Program-made: the position numbers and the translations under genes
Shown here: positions 35,879 to 45,690 of the stretch, piece by piece
Layout of the letters: every line of letters starts with the position of its first letter
Position numbering within the stretch: the stretch's first letter is position 1
The notes under the pieces: model-generated
Told to the model about the DNA's origin: nothing
Databases searched by the model: none
Seen by the model: only the letters and a program-made list of their open reading frames with translations
Source: Albifimbria verrucaria
Taxonomy: Eukaryota > Ascomycota > Sordariomycetes > Hypocreales > Stachybotryaceae
DNA length: 64,000 nt
Reading direction: 5' to 3'
Assembly: GCA_020081605.1 (NCBI GenBank)
Contig: JAHREC010000009.1
Location: forward strand, 1,426,001-1,490,000

Positions 35879-36337
35879 GAACTGGAGTTTGTTGGGGTAT
35901 CGCTACGACGAAAAGAGAGCGGAATGAGAGTCGTGGGAAGAAAGAAAATGAGATGTATATGATGGCCTTTCAGCGACCATTGCCTTGTACTGCCTTATAC
36001 TGGATCTTTGTTCGTCGCCGGATGATTCATTGTGAACCCACTGGCTGCCTTCAGCTGGATGTACCTCGCGGGCCAAATGACAAAGAGGGGTACTTCTGTC
36101 GTTAATAGCTGGGTCGCGCCAATACGTGGCCAATCAGCGTCCATGCATGTGCGAGCCTGAGTCTAATCTTACTATGGCCTAGCGCCTTTTTCGGATTTTC
36201 GACCAGCCCTACTAACCCCCACCAAAAAGTTCGCGATCAAATTATCCCACTCCTACATCCTAATCTGCAAATCGCCTTCATCACTTTGCCGAAACGTCTA
36301 TCTACACGTTCGAGTCGTGAAGGAATCTATATTCAAA
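35879..36337. promoter_or_regulatory. Divergent CUE3 / RPS20 promoter region
   Basis: 459 bp between the two starts. It contains pyrimidine-rich CCCTACTAACCCCCACC near 36205 and short CT-rich text before the RPS20 start, as often seen at ribosomal-protein genes; I cannot assign a specific factor. Confidence 0.5.
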
Positions 36338-36856
36338 ATGTCGTACCAGAAGCCCGAGAAGGACCTTGGCGAGGCTCCCGTACGTGCCCACTCCCTCCCC
36401 TTCTCTGCCACGCGCTGCGTCTTCTCTCGAATGCAAATTGCTAACGTCCCCTGCAGAAGAGCCACAAGATCCGCATCACCCTCTCCTCCCGCAAGGTCCA
36501 GGTCCTCGAGAAGGTCTGCTCCGAGATCATCGAGCGTGGCAAGAACAAGGACCTCCGCGTCAAGGGCCCCGTCCGCCTGCCCACCAAGACCCTCAAGGTC
36601 ACCACCCGCAAGACCCCTTGCGGTGAGGGTTCCAAGACCTGGGACTGCTTCGAGATGCGCATCCACAAGCGTCTCATTGAGTATGTTGACACCGATCCTC
36701 CGCCAGCTAGCGATTGTTGGCTTGGCGAAAACGTGAAAATTGAAACCGATGTGCTAACTCTTCGTTTCCAGCCTCAACGCCCCTACCGAGGTCGTCAAGC
36801 AGATCATCGTCAACATCGATGCCGGTGTTGAGGTTGAGGTCACCATTGCTGCTTAA
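36338..36856 (+). CDS. rps20: Small ribosomal subunit protein uS10 (40S protein S20)
   Basis: Component of the 40S head. Exons 36338-36379, 36457-36680 and 36772-36856 give exactly 116 aa without any break. The start has the context CAAAATGTC. Sequence blocks: [74 protein letters not shown] and the C-terminal [20 protein letters not shown]. The flexible N-terminal tail carries Lys5 and Lys8, matching the positions that Hel2/ZNF598 ubiquitinates in yeast and human uS10. Third codon positions are strongly C-biased, as expected of a highly expressed gene. Confidence 0.98.
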
Positions 36857-37233
36857 GCAATAGGAGAGGGAAAAAGGAAACGATATCCAAGCCTAGGCAG
36901 GAATTCCCATCGGGTAGATCCAAAATAGACAAGGGTACGAGCCACTATCAAAAGGAGCCTCTGTGATATGCAAAAAAAATTGTAAAAATGTAAACCCTCA
37001 GTCGTCGGAAAGCCATGGTGTTCACTTCAGTCTGTGAATATTCAATTTTGCTGCGCTAGGAGCATACTCAATGTTTGTGTCGAGCCTTGTCACTCGTAAA
37101 ATCTTTCTCCCAAAATAGTGCTACCATATATACCGAGAAAAGAAATACCTTTTCCCCAACGCCTTCAGATGCTCTATGGTATACACGCTTCAGATATCCC
37201 ATGATCCATCCCCCTCACATTCCGTGCCCAATC
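36857..37233. other. Convergent 3' spacer between RPS20 and the nucleoporin gene
   Basis: Contains the 3' untranslated regions; an A-run lies near 36972. No gene seen. Confidence 0.5.
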
Positions 37234-39275
37234 TTAAAAATCCCACGACGTCACCTCTCTAGGAGGCGGGAGCTCCGGCATCAGGCCATCTGCAAAGTTG
37301 CCCGTTTGCGCAAACGCCGCCCATTGCGACTTTGACTTCTCATCATACTTCTCTGGAGGAAACTCCGTATCTTTGTAATACATGGGTGGCCCATCAGGAA
37401 ACCAAATGCGTTGCCAGACTCCGTTGAACTCTCGGATACCCGGTTTGCCGTTTTGATATGTGACTGGCTTCCCTTGAAACTGGCAATTCGACCATCCATT
37501 GTTGTTGTAATGTAGCTGCTGGGAGGAGGATGCTGTTTCGTACTTCCGGGGTATGGATTCTTGGCTGAGCCATCCTGGGCCGCTTGCGGAGCATTGGCCT
37601 GCGCCGACAAGTTGGATGGTTGTCCGAACGGAGACGATTGGGGCTGACCGAAGGGATTCTGTGCACCACCCTGGTTTGCGAAGCCACCCATCGACTGTTG
37701 CTGCTGTGGCTGCTGCTGTCCAAAGGATTGCTGGCATTCTGAGTAGCCGCTTGGTTTCCCGAGGCAAATGGGTTGGCCGCCGGGGCCGCGGTCTGGGCAA
37801 ATGGACTCTGTGTCTGCTGTGGTTGTCCAAACGGGTTTGCTGCAGGCGCAGCCTGAGTATTGGTGCTCGGCGCTCCGAATGGGCTCGACTGAGAAGGAGC
37901 AGCCCCTGCCGAAGCAAATGGGCTAGGATTGGCATTGTTATTGTTAGTAGAGCCAAAAGGGTTTGCAGGGGCATTGCTGGCTGCCCCAGGCTGAGCAAAT
38001 GGGCTGGCACTTGGAGCAGCCGAAGAGCCAAATGGGTTGGGTCGTGCGCCCAGTTGACTGGGCTGTCCAAACGGACTTGGCTGCGCTCCTGGCTGTGCTG
38101 CCTGACCTAATTGACTAGGCTGTCCAAAGGCACCTGCCTGCGCATTCGGTTGGGGTGCTTGGCCGAGTTGACTCTGTTGTCCGAAAGCACCTCCCTGTGC
38201 CATCGGCTGAGATGCCTGACCCAGCTGGCCCTGTTGACCAAACGCGCCTCCTTGAGCAGCTGGCTGAGATGGCTGTCCAAAGGATTCGGCTTCGCTCCGA
38301 AGGCTGAGGGTTGCCCAAACGCCGATTGCGCGGGCTGAGCTGGCTGGCCGAAAGACGACGCCTGCGCGCCAGCTCCAAGCTGCGATGGTTGGCCAAAGGG
38401 TGAGGGTGAGGATGAAGCTCCAAACGGATTGGGCCGTTGACCCAAAGCCGAGGGCTGTCCGAAAGCACCACCACCGCTTTGGGCAGCTGCTCCTCCAAAT
38501 GGCGACGAGGACTGAGCATTTCCGAACGGGTTCGGGCCCGACGCGTTCAGACCAGGCCTTTGCCCAACTCCAAACTGACCAAAAGGCGCCCTTGGGTGCC
38601 CTGAACACAGATATCCTGTCGATTGGGATGCTGGTTCTCGCCATCCAGTATGAACTGAGCAGCCTGCTTCAGATTGACGACAGCATTCTTTATCTGCTCC
38701 TCGGCATGTGCATACAACTGCTGCTCTTCGTTCAACTAATACTGTCAGCTCCTTTGTTCTCAGATCCGGGTCGCCTGGACATACGGTTTCCTGCTCTCTG
38801 CCGGCCGCCTTTCCGTTCAAGTAATGTAGTCGTAGCTCTTCAAAGCTTTGTTCGCGCGGGTAACCTCCAAACAGCTGCTGGGGGCACCTTTGCCGGGTGC
38901 ATACGCAGAAAGAATCCATAGCGGACGTTCGGTCGTAAGATCCTTTTCAATTGTCTCGAGGGTGATGTTGTATTTGTCTGCGAATTGTGAGCCGATGGTT
39001 CCGAGCCATGGACGTCATTTTTCAAACCCACCCAAGCCTTGTAATTGTTGATTGCTTCCTCCCGCTACAGGAGCCCCAAAAGTACGTGATGGTTGATTTC
39101 GATTATTCGCTGCAGGGTGTTCGAATCGGCAACTGCCTACAGCCATAGATTAGCATCGTCTCTTGTGTAGCATATGCCCCGGCGACCAAGAGGGACGTAG
39201 CGCGGGGCCATCCGATCTGCTTCACTCACTTCCAAACTTGCAGTACCCTTGCTGGTAGAATTTACACAGCGTCAT
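37234..39275 (-). CDS. CCCH zinc-finger FG nucleoporin, AMO1/NUP42-like
   Basis: Nuclear-pore protein implicated in mRNA export in relatives (yeast Nup42, human NUPL2, Podospora AMO1). Exons 39230-39275, 38785-39137 and 37234-38735. The first exon starts MTLCKFYQQGYCKFGS and the second supplies SCRFEH, completing a CCCH finger. Then come NITLETIEKDL, ERPLWILSAYAPGKG, QLFGGYPREQSFEELRLHYL, a helical block with AEEQIKNAVVNLKQAAQFIL, and a long stretch rich in FGQPSQLG, NPFG and SPFG repeats. The C-terminus carries VTYQNGKPGIREFNGVWQRI, WFPDGPPMYYKDTEFPPEKY and ends REVTSWDF, matching fungal relatives as I recall. Seven one-base breaks, nearly all at CC or CCC runs, are inferred; repaired length about 635 aa. 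Confidence 0.85.
37720..38560 (-). repeat. FG-repeat coding minisatellite in the nucleoporin gene
   Basis: Imperfect repeats of about 18-50 bp encode FGQPSQLG-, FGQQ- and NPFG-type units about twenty times. Because units are similar, copy number may differ between strains and frame breaks are hard to place exactly. Confidence 0.7.
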
Positions 39276-39839
39276 TGTGGCTCGAGCCCTGCGCTCTCTG
39301 AGCTCGAAGAGGGTGACGACGCTTCGCCTTGTTCTGGTCCTCTGAATGATCCGCTATACCATTGCGAAGAGGTGGAAAATTAAATAAAGAGGGCTTGTGG
39401 ATGGCGTGCTGGGTCGGCAACAGCGACGGACGAGGGAGGAACGTGGGTGGTTGGAGGTTGGAACGCGATAAAGATCTTTGGGCTTCAGCCTTGCCAGCCT
39501 TGTCCAGGGTGTGGGACAGGCTACAGCCACAGCACAGGTACAGGTACGTCTACAGGGTACAGGGTACCCAAGCTTGGGCTTAGCGGAGGGTGGGGGTGGT
39601 ATTTGGGTGCTGCTGGTAGCTCGAGCAGGAAGCTTCATTGTCCTCCATTTCACATTTCCTGTCTCACAGTTGGAAAATATTCCCCATTGATGGCTTATTG
39701 GCCAAACAAATATTACTAATTTAACTTGTTCTTGGGTGATATTATCTTCTTCTACATCGTAACATCATACGGCTTTCCAAAGCTATCTTTCGAAAAGCAA
39801 CATCACCCCCAATCACGGCTATTCCACGACACAGTAAAA
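39276..39839. promoter_or_regulatory. Spacer with a GGTACAGGTAC cluster
   Basis: Upstream region of the nucleoporin gene and 3' flank of the GH5 gene. At 39534-39570 there are several GGTACAGG and GGGTACAGGGTACC units, a relative of the GTACC motif seen elsewhere. No gene seen. Confidence 0.45.
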
Positions 39840-41213
39840 CTACAAAGTAGCAGCCACCATGGGCTTCAGCAGCTCGTTCACGTACGCAGTGTCTCTCCAG
39901 CCCGACCAGTCGTGGTTGTACAGGCCCCAGGTCTCGTCGTAGTCCTGGGTTCCCGAGCGGACGTAGTAGCTGCCCACCACGACCCAGTTCATCCATCCGG
40001 TAGTGTTGGACGGCAGCCACTCGGCCAGGCAGGTCGAGTACACGCTCTTGTACGTGTTCTCCGCCTGCAGGAAGCCGAACTCGGTGAACAGCACGGGAAG
40101 ACGTTGACGGTCGTGCTCTCGTCGGGGTTCATCGCCTGCGCGCCGTTGTTGTAGATGCCGCCGCTAAGCGCAGAGCACGAGGTTGCACCGGTATCGTAGT
40201 TGTGCAGCTCGATGACGAGCTTGTTCTCGTAGCCGGCGAAGTCAGCCTTGTTGAAGGTCTCGTTGCCGGGGGTCAGGGCCGTGCCGCGAACGACGGGCTG
40301 CATGGTCGTGTCATAGTTGAGGCCGGAGAGGATGACGAGCACATCAGGGTTAGCCGCGTGGACGGCATCAGCACCCTTCTTGATGTAAGAGTACCAAGTC
40401 TGCCAGTTGTAGGTCGCGGCAACGGCGGGGTTGTTGGAAGGCTGGCGGAACTCGTTGCGGAGCGACATGGAAGCCAGGTTCTTCCACGCCTTGCCCTGAT
40501 TCATGTTGTCAGTTTCACAGCTGTATTCATGGTTTGAGGTTGTCTTACGTGGTTCGCCATGAAGGACAGGCCGCGGACCCAGTTGTCGGCATCGAAGTAG
40601 GTGTCACCCCACCAGGCGTTTCCGTCCTCTTGGGAGCAGCACCAGGCACCCTTAGACATGTGGTTGTCGAGGTTGATGTAAATCTCGTTACGGGCAAGCT
40701 CCGCAACGACGGCATCATACACCTAGTTTCCGTGGTTAACGGATTGTTTTGTCAAAGGAAGCATACCACATACCTCGAGTCTCTTGGTAGAGGCAGTGAA
40801 CTGAGGGTTGTTGGACAGCACGTCCGCCAGAATGGCAGTTCCGTTCTCCTGGCCAAGACCCTGAGTGAAGGCAGTCTGGAGGTCGACATCTTCGCCATTG
40901 TTCTTGTAGATCTGGTCAACCATCTCAATGGCATAGGTCAGACGGACGACGTTCATGCCCAGGCTCTTGATGTCAGAGACAATGGTCTCAATGGACTGGT
41001 ACTGGAGACCCTCGGGGACCATGACCTCGCCGTGGCCAGGCCAATTGGTTCCGGCGAGCTTGACATTGTTGCCAGAGGCGTCAATGATCTTGGGGCCGTC
41101 GGTGTTGAAGGGCAGGTTGGGAAGCCGTCCCTGCACTTGAGACGGGCGGCTGCTGCGTCCGCCAGGCCAAAGGCACAGGCGACTACTGCCGCGACAGAGG
41201 TGAACTGGACCAT
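39840..41213 (-). CDS. Secreted glycoside hydrolase family 5 (cellulase-like) enzyme
   Basis: Exons 40774-41213, 40549-40722 and 39840-40495; about 423 aa with one base restored near 41120 (GGCTTCCCAAC) and near 40103 (TTCCCGTG). The start MVQFTSVAAVVACAFGLADA at 41213 is a clear signal peptide, so the enzyme is secreted. Family 5 features: KLAGTNWPGHGEVM, SLGMNVVRLTYAIEM, EIYINLDNHMSKGAWCCS, the proton donor in MSLRNEFRQP (Glu about 220), VIELHNYD and the nucleophile in VLFTEFGF (Glu about 344), then WVVVGSYYVRSG with DETWGLYNHDW. Substrate cannot be told from sequence; endoglucanase, mannanase or other beta-glycosidase activity are all possible. The minus-strand P450 lies about 1 kb upstream but nothing links them functionally. 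Confidence 0.88.
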
Positions 41214-42202
41214 TTTCAGAGATTGGGGTAATGGTTGGCAACGGAAGTGCTCGAGTCCAATTTCTCCGTGGCGAACTGTAACCCTCTTTATATAGTCAGT
41301 CGTCTTCTCGCGGCTCCCGTCTTCCCCGGATCTCCTCCACACCCACAAATCAAGCCAGCAAAAAACAACCCATGGGAATCCATATCCCACTTATTGGCCT
41401 GCTGCATGCCACCGTTGTCGTCGTCATATGGGTCGCCCAGTTCCAAGCGCGGCACGTCGATTGACCCTCGGCCGGGGTAGCAAGGCACGAGATGCTACGA
41501 GGCTATGCTGATCGACCTAGTCTCCTCATCTCCACTTACACGCCAGATCAGGACAGGACAGGACAGGGCAGGATAGAATGGGACACTCGGTCCACGCCGA
41601 GGCACGTGGTTGTTGAAGAAGTTACTGAAAGATCTTGGTGATGGCGGATATATACAGGACGGCTTAACAAGAAACACCACTCTACGTCCGACGACAACGC
41701 TCTCGTATTGCCTATTTCTCTTTTCTAAACCCATCTTTCCAACACTCGTGAACGAAATATTCAGCCCTAAGAATTGGAGCAAAATAACCTACCTTGCTAA
41801 TTCTCATATGCCGTATGCTTGGGCACCCGCATGCGAACCGCGAACCCCAGACTCCCCCAACCCCACATATGTCATCGCAGCAAACCGGCTTGTCGACTTT
41901 GAGTTACATCGCCGACTGCCCGCTACGCAAACGGTTCACCACAACGGACCAGGGAGGTCCCAGCGTCCCATTATGGACCCGTCCAGCCCAATGACTGGAG
42001 CGCCAATAGAAGCGTGGTTTCTGCCCGGCCCGTCTCGGTCCGCGGCAGCACGGTTACAGGCGGGACGTTGTCTTGGTAATTGGTGTTCATTCATGTCATT
42101 CTCATGCAGCTGTTTTGCCTGCTTCTTTTGTACTAATTACATAGTAACTAATATCCCAGACCTCTGCTCCCTCCCCTCTCGCCCCCTCCACGGGCTCTGG
42201 CC
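41214..42202. promoter_or_regulatory. GH5 upstream region and P450 3' flank
   Basis: Nearly 1 kb. CCACGTGG-like text (CACGTGG) occurs near 41604. Weak open frames here are unsupported. The GGACAGGACAGGACAGGGCAGGA run near 41550-41575 is a short tandem repeat. Confidence 0.45.
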
Positions 42203-44098
42203 CTAAGCCTTCTGAGCGGGCCTAAACTCGACCATGGGGCCGTTCTTGGCGCTGGTGAAGGTGTCGACCAGCTGGAACTCGCCCTCGCGGTGTCTGCCCC
42301 ATCCGCGCCCGGGCCGGCCTTCCCCGGGGTCGACGACACCGATGGCCTTGCGCAGGTCATAAAGGTAGACGGTGCGCGCCAGGGTGGTCATCATCTCAAC
42401 GTAGGCCAGACCCTTTCCGATGCAGCCTCGAGGACCGACGCTGAAGGGGCAGAACGCGCTCGACGCCAGAGCGACCTCGTCCTCAGTCGTGGGACGGCCA
42501 GTCAAAGAGTTCATCTCGCCGGCGATCCAGCGCTCGGGGACGTACGAGTAGGCGGAGGGGTAGTAGGATTCGTTGTGGTGGATGGTGTAGTGCGGCGTGC
42601 CAATGACGGTGCCGGCGGGCAGCTTGTGGCCGTCGACGGTCATGCCGCCGGTCAGGACCTCACGGGGCAGGATACCGCCGACGGAGGGAGACATGCGCAT
42701 AGCCTCGTCGATGCAGGCTCGGAGGTAGGTGCAGGAGTTAAGAATAGGGCCGTGAACGATATCCTCGACGTTGCCGAACTTGGAACGAACCTCAGCAGTG
42801 ACCCTTTCCAGAGCACTCTTGCTGCGGACGAGATAGAACAGTGTGGCGGCCATGGCGGTGGAAGTGGTGTCAGATCCAGCAATGATACTAGGAGCCAAGG
42901 TCAGCGATGTTATGTGAAAAGCGCTCGCTCGTAGACTTACAGCAAGTTGGACTCTCCCCACAGCTCGGGGTCGTGAAGCCCTCGCCAGTTTCGGGGTCGC
43001 GAGCCTTGAGCAGGTAGTAGAAGAAGTCGCGACGGTCAGTCTCCTCGCCGAGCTTGGTCCTCTCGGTGAGCTGCGACTTGCTGTAGGCCATGTACTTGGC
43101 GCGTCCGGCGGCGATTTGGGGAAGAGGAACTTGTCGATCTTGAGCTTGTCAACAATGGGCATAGTTCCGCACTGTGATGTATTGTCAGTTTATTTTTGTC
43201 GCATACATCCCCGGCTCGTAGAAGTAAGCTCACAATCAAGTGTCTGGTGGTAGCCGCCTCGACCAGCTCCAGAGCGAAGCGGTTCTCGGAGCTCTCGACC
43301 ATGTGGAATGCCTTTCCGAAGCTCAGATCGCCAAGGATATCCATAGCCAGGTAGTTGCACCAATCGGCCATGTTCCTGGGCTTAGTCCAGCCCTTGGAGT
43401 CGCTGCCGCCATCCGGCATGCCGATCTGCTCGCAGAAGGCGCGCACGTTGCCCAGGATGTAGCGCTGCATCTCCTTCATGGCGCTCTCGGAGAAGGCGTG
43501 CGACAGAACGCGGCGCTTGCGGGCGTGGACATCCTTGTCGCGGGTGTTGTGGGTGTTGGCGGCAGGGTGGACGAAGGCGTTGTAGAACTCGGCCTTGCGG
43601 ACGTTGGAGCGGAAGCCGTAGATCTCCTTGAGGGCCGTGTTGGAGTTGAATGAAACGGAGTTGGGGCCGAAGCGCACAACAGGGCCTTTGGTGGGGGTTC
43701 CAATGTTAGTCGTCTTGCCGTCTCATGAGACTCGTTTCAATTGAGATGTGCTTACCATATTTCTGGTGTATGCGGTAGAACTCAAGATGGCGGTCGCCCT
43801 TGTAAGCGTGATACAGCTGGTAGGCGTCCGTGATCTTGGCCAGGAGAGGGCCTGGGTATTTGGCCAGGGGTGGAAGAAGATTCTGTAAACGATGACGGCA
43901 GTGGCCTGCGTGCATATCAGTCAGTGTCTCATTCGTTGACCTCGCGTGCTGCTGCCAGGCGCTACAGCGACAACATCACCAGCCCATGGGCCCGGCAGGA
44001 CAACGGGGAGATGTCGTAGGATTAATACTCACGTAGAGCGCTGCTCCTCCTACGAGGACGCCCAGCCAGAGGCAGGCATGTGACAGGTCAAGCATCAT
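42203..44098 (-). CDS. Cytochrome P450 monooxygenase
   Basis: Membrane-anchored haem monooxygenase. Exons 44033-44098, 43756-43905, 43234-43685, 42941-43171 and 42203-42887; about 528 aa with one C restored in each of three C-runs (near 43873, 43124 and 42972). It starts MMLDLSHACLWLGVLVGG, a membrane anchor, then the proline hinge KYPGPLLAKITDAY. Core motifs: helix I IIAGSDTTSTAM, ExxR in CIDEAMRMSPSV, PERW in YSYVPERWIAG, and the haem loop FSVGPRGCIGKG with the Cys ligand at about 456. The overall text resembles benzoate 4-hydroxylase / isotrichodermin C-15 hydroxylase-type fungal P450s, but substrate is unknown. No biosynthetic core enzyme lies within the window, so there is no sign of a secondary-metabolite cluster. 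Confidence 0.93.
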
Positions 44099-45690
44099 GG
44101 TTTTTTGGTCTTCACGATGAGTAGCAGGGGAAGACTAAAGCGCCGCAACGGTCCAGCTTACACAGACACACACACCGAGGATGAGAAAAGGAAAAGAAAT
44201 ACGACTCAATCCTCGCGACGCAGGACTTTAACTTATTGAATTCACTAATTACCGACCTGTCCACGACCCGCCCGTTCCGGAGCGGCGACTGGGCCAAAAC
44301 CTGTGTTTGAGAAGGCGGAATGCGGGCGTCAACGATGGCAACTCGGTTTCCGCGTCGGCTTCCCACGGCTCACAAGGAGGAGGAGCAGCAGCAACAGTAG
44401 AGAGCTGTGCAAGATAAGTTATGCGACGGGAGTTTATTTTAGGTGGGTGCCTCGACCCGCCAGGGATGCTGGTGCCGTGGAGACTCCAGTTTTTCGGGGT
44501 TGCGGGGAACGTCCTATGCCCTGTGTGTGCATGTGCAGTACGAGGCAGAGCTCGCTTCTTGTCGAGATATCACTGTCTGTGTCGATCCCGCTTGGGAGGG
44601 TTCTGGCATTGCTTGTTTGCTTGCTGTTGTTATTGTTGTTGTGGTCGAGGAACTCTCTCTTCTTCTTCACCACCGTCATGTCTCACTCAATTCTCACCTC
44701 GATCGATCGACGGTCTAGGCTGACACAGAAAACCATCGACTTTCCCGGTTCGGCCAGCTGACGCTCGACCCGTGCGGCTAGGTTCGGAGTTTGCAAGAGG
44801 AAACAAAAAAATAAAAGGACTCCCCAAGTCCAAGTGGGGAGGAAATCTGGAGAAGGCCAACAATGCGCACTCGGATTCTCGGCGAGCAATCCCCAGTCTC
44901 GTGATTGGTCTTGGCTTCATTGGCCCTTTCACCCTCCATGACCCTCACTTCGTGTCTGAGGTCATGGGCCCTGAGCGCCTTGGATCAATCCGGCCAAGAC
45001 GCTTGTGACGCGCCATCTGAGAGTTTTCCGCTTCTAGGCGCTTCATCCATGACACCTCTGCCAGCCATTTCGTAATGAGCAATTACCAATGAGACCCACG
45101 TGAGTGAATGCTTCCCAATTCGTCCTGTTCTTGGTTACCTACCTTAGTACCTACCTACCTACCTACTACCTACCCCAGTACCTACCTTACCTTACATAGT
45201 AGGTACCTCACCTTGCTCACTTACCTTATGTACTAACCTACCCTGTACAGCCAAACATCAAGCCAACAGATACCAACTGCAAATTAACAGCATCTTGGGA
45301 CAAGACAAGGATTAGATTGCGCATATAGTTATTTTGTTTCTTACTTATGGCCTCTTAAACCATTCCACGCGTGGTTCCAATACGGCTTTTCACTCTTGAC
45401 AATAGACCGCCCTCGGAATATCATTGATCTCATCTATATGCCTGGCTTTGGTGCGAAGCTACTCACACTACACCTTAACTCATACCAATTCTGGAGAAAA
45501 ATACATAATATGAACAGCAAGTCCACCCAAACCAGCCGTATCTCATTAAACAAACATTTAAATGGTATCACTATTGCAAAGCAATTATTATGTCCACGCG
45601 AAGAAACCACCGAAACTGAATCCTCCCACACGCACCCCCTTACTTCCTCATGTCACATCCACCTCTTTGCTTGACCTGTAAACATGCCCA
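44099..45690. other. Gene-free spacer upstream of the P450
   Basis: About 1.6 kb. Contains the P450 promoter, CT-rich text near 44640-44700 and the TACC repeat listed separately. Open frames on both strands are short and compositionally biased. Confidence 0.5.
45136..45245. repeat. TACC/TACCT microsatellite-like tract
   Basis: About 110 bp dominated by TACCTACC, GTACCTACC and ACCTTACC units on the plus strand, interrupted by the palindromic GTAGGTACCTC. The longest perfect part is four TACC or CTAC units. Confidence 0.75.

Noticed and set aside
42203..44098. Secondary-metabolite cluster around the P450
   Set aside because: No synthase, transporter or pathway regulator adjoins it; neighbours are a GH5 hydrolase and CWH43.
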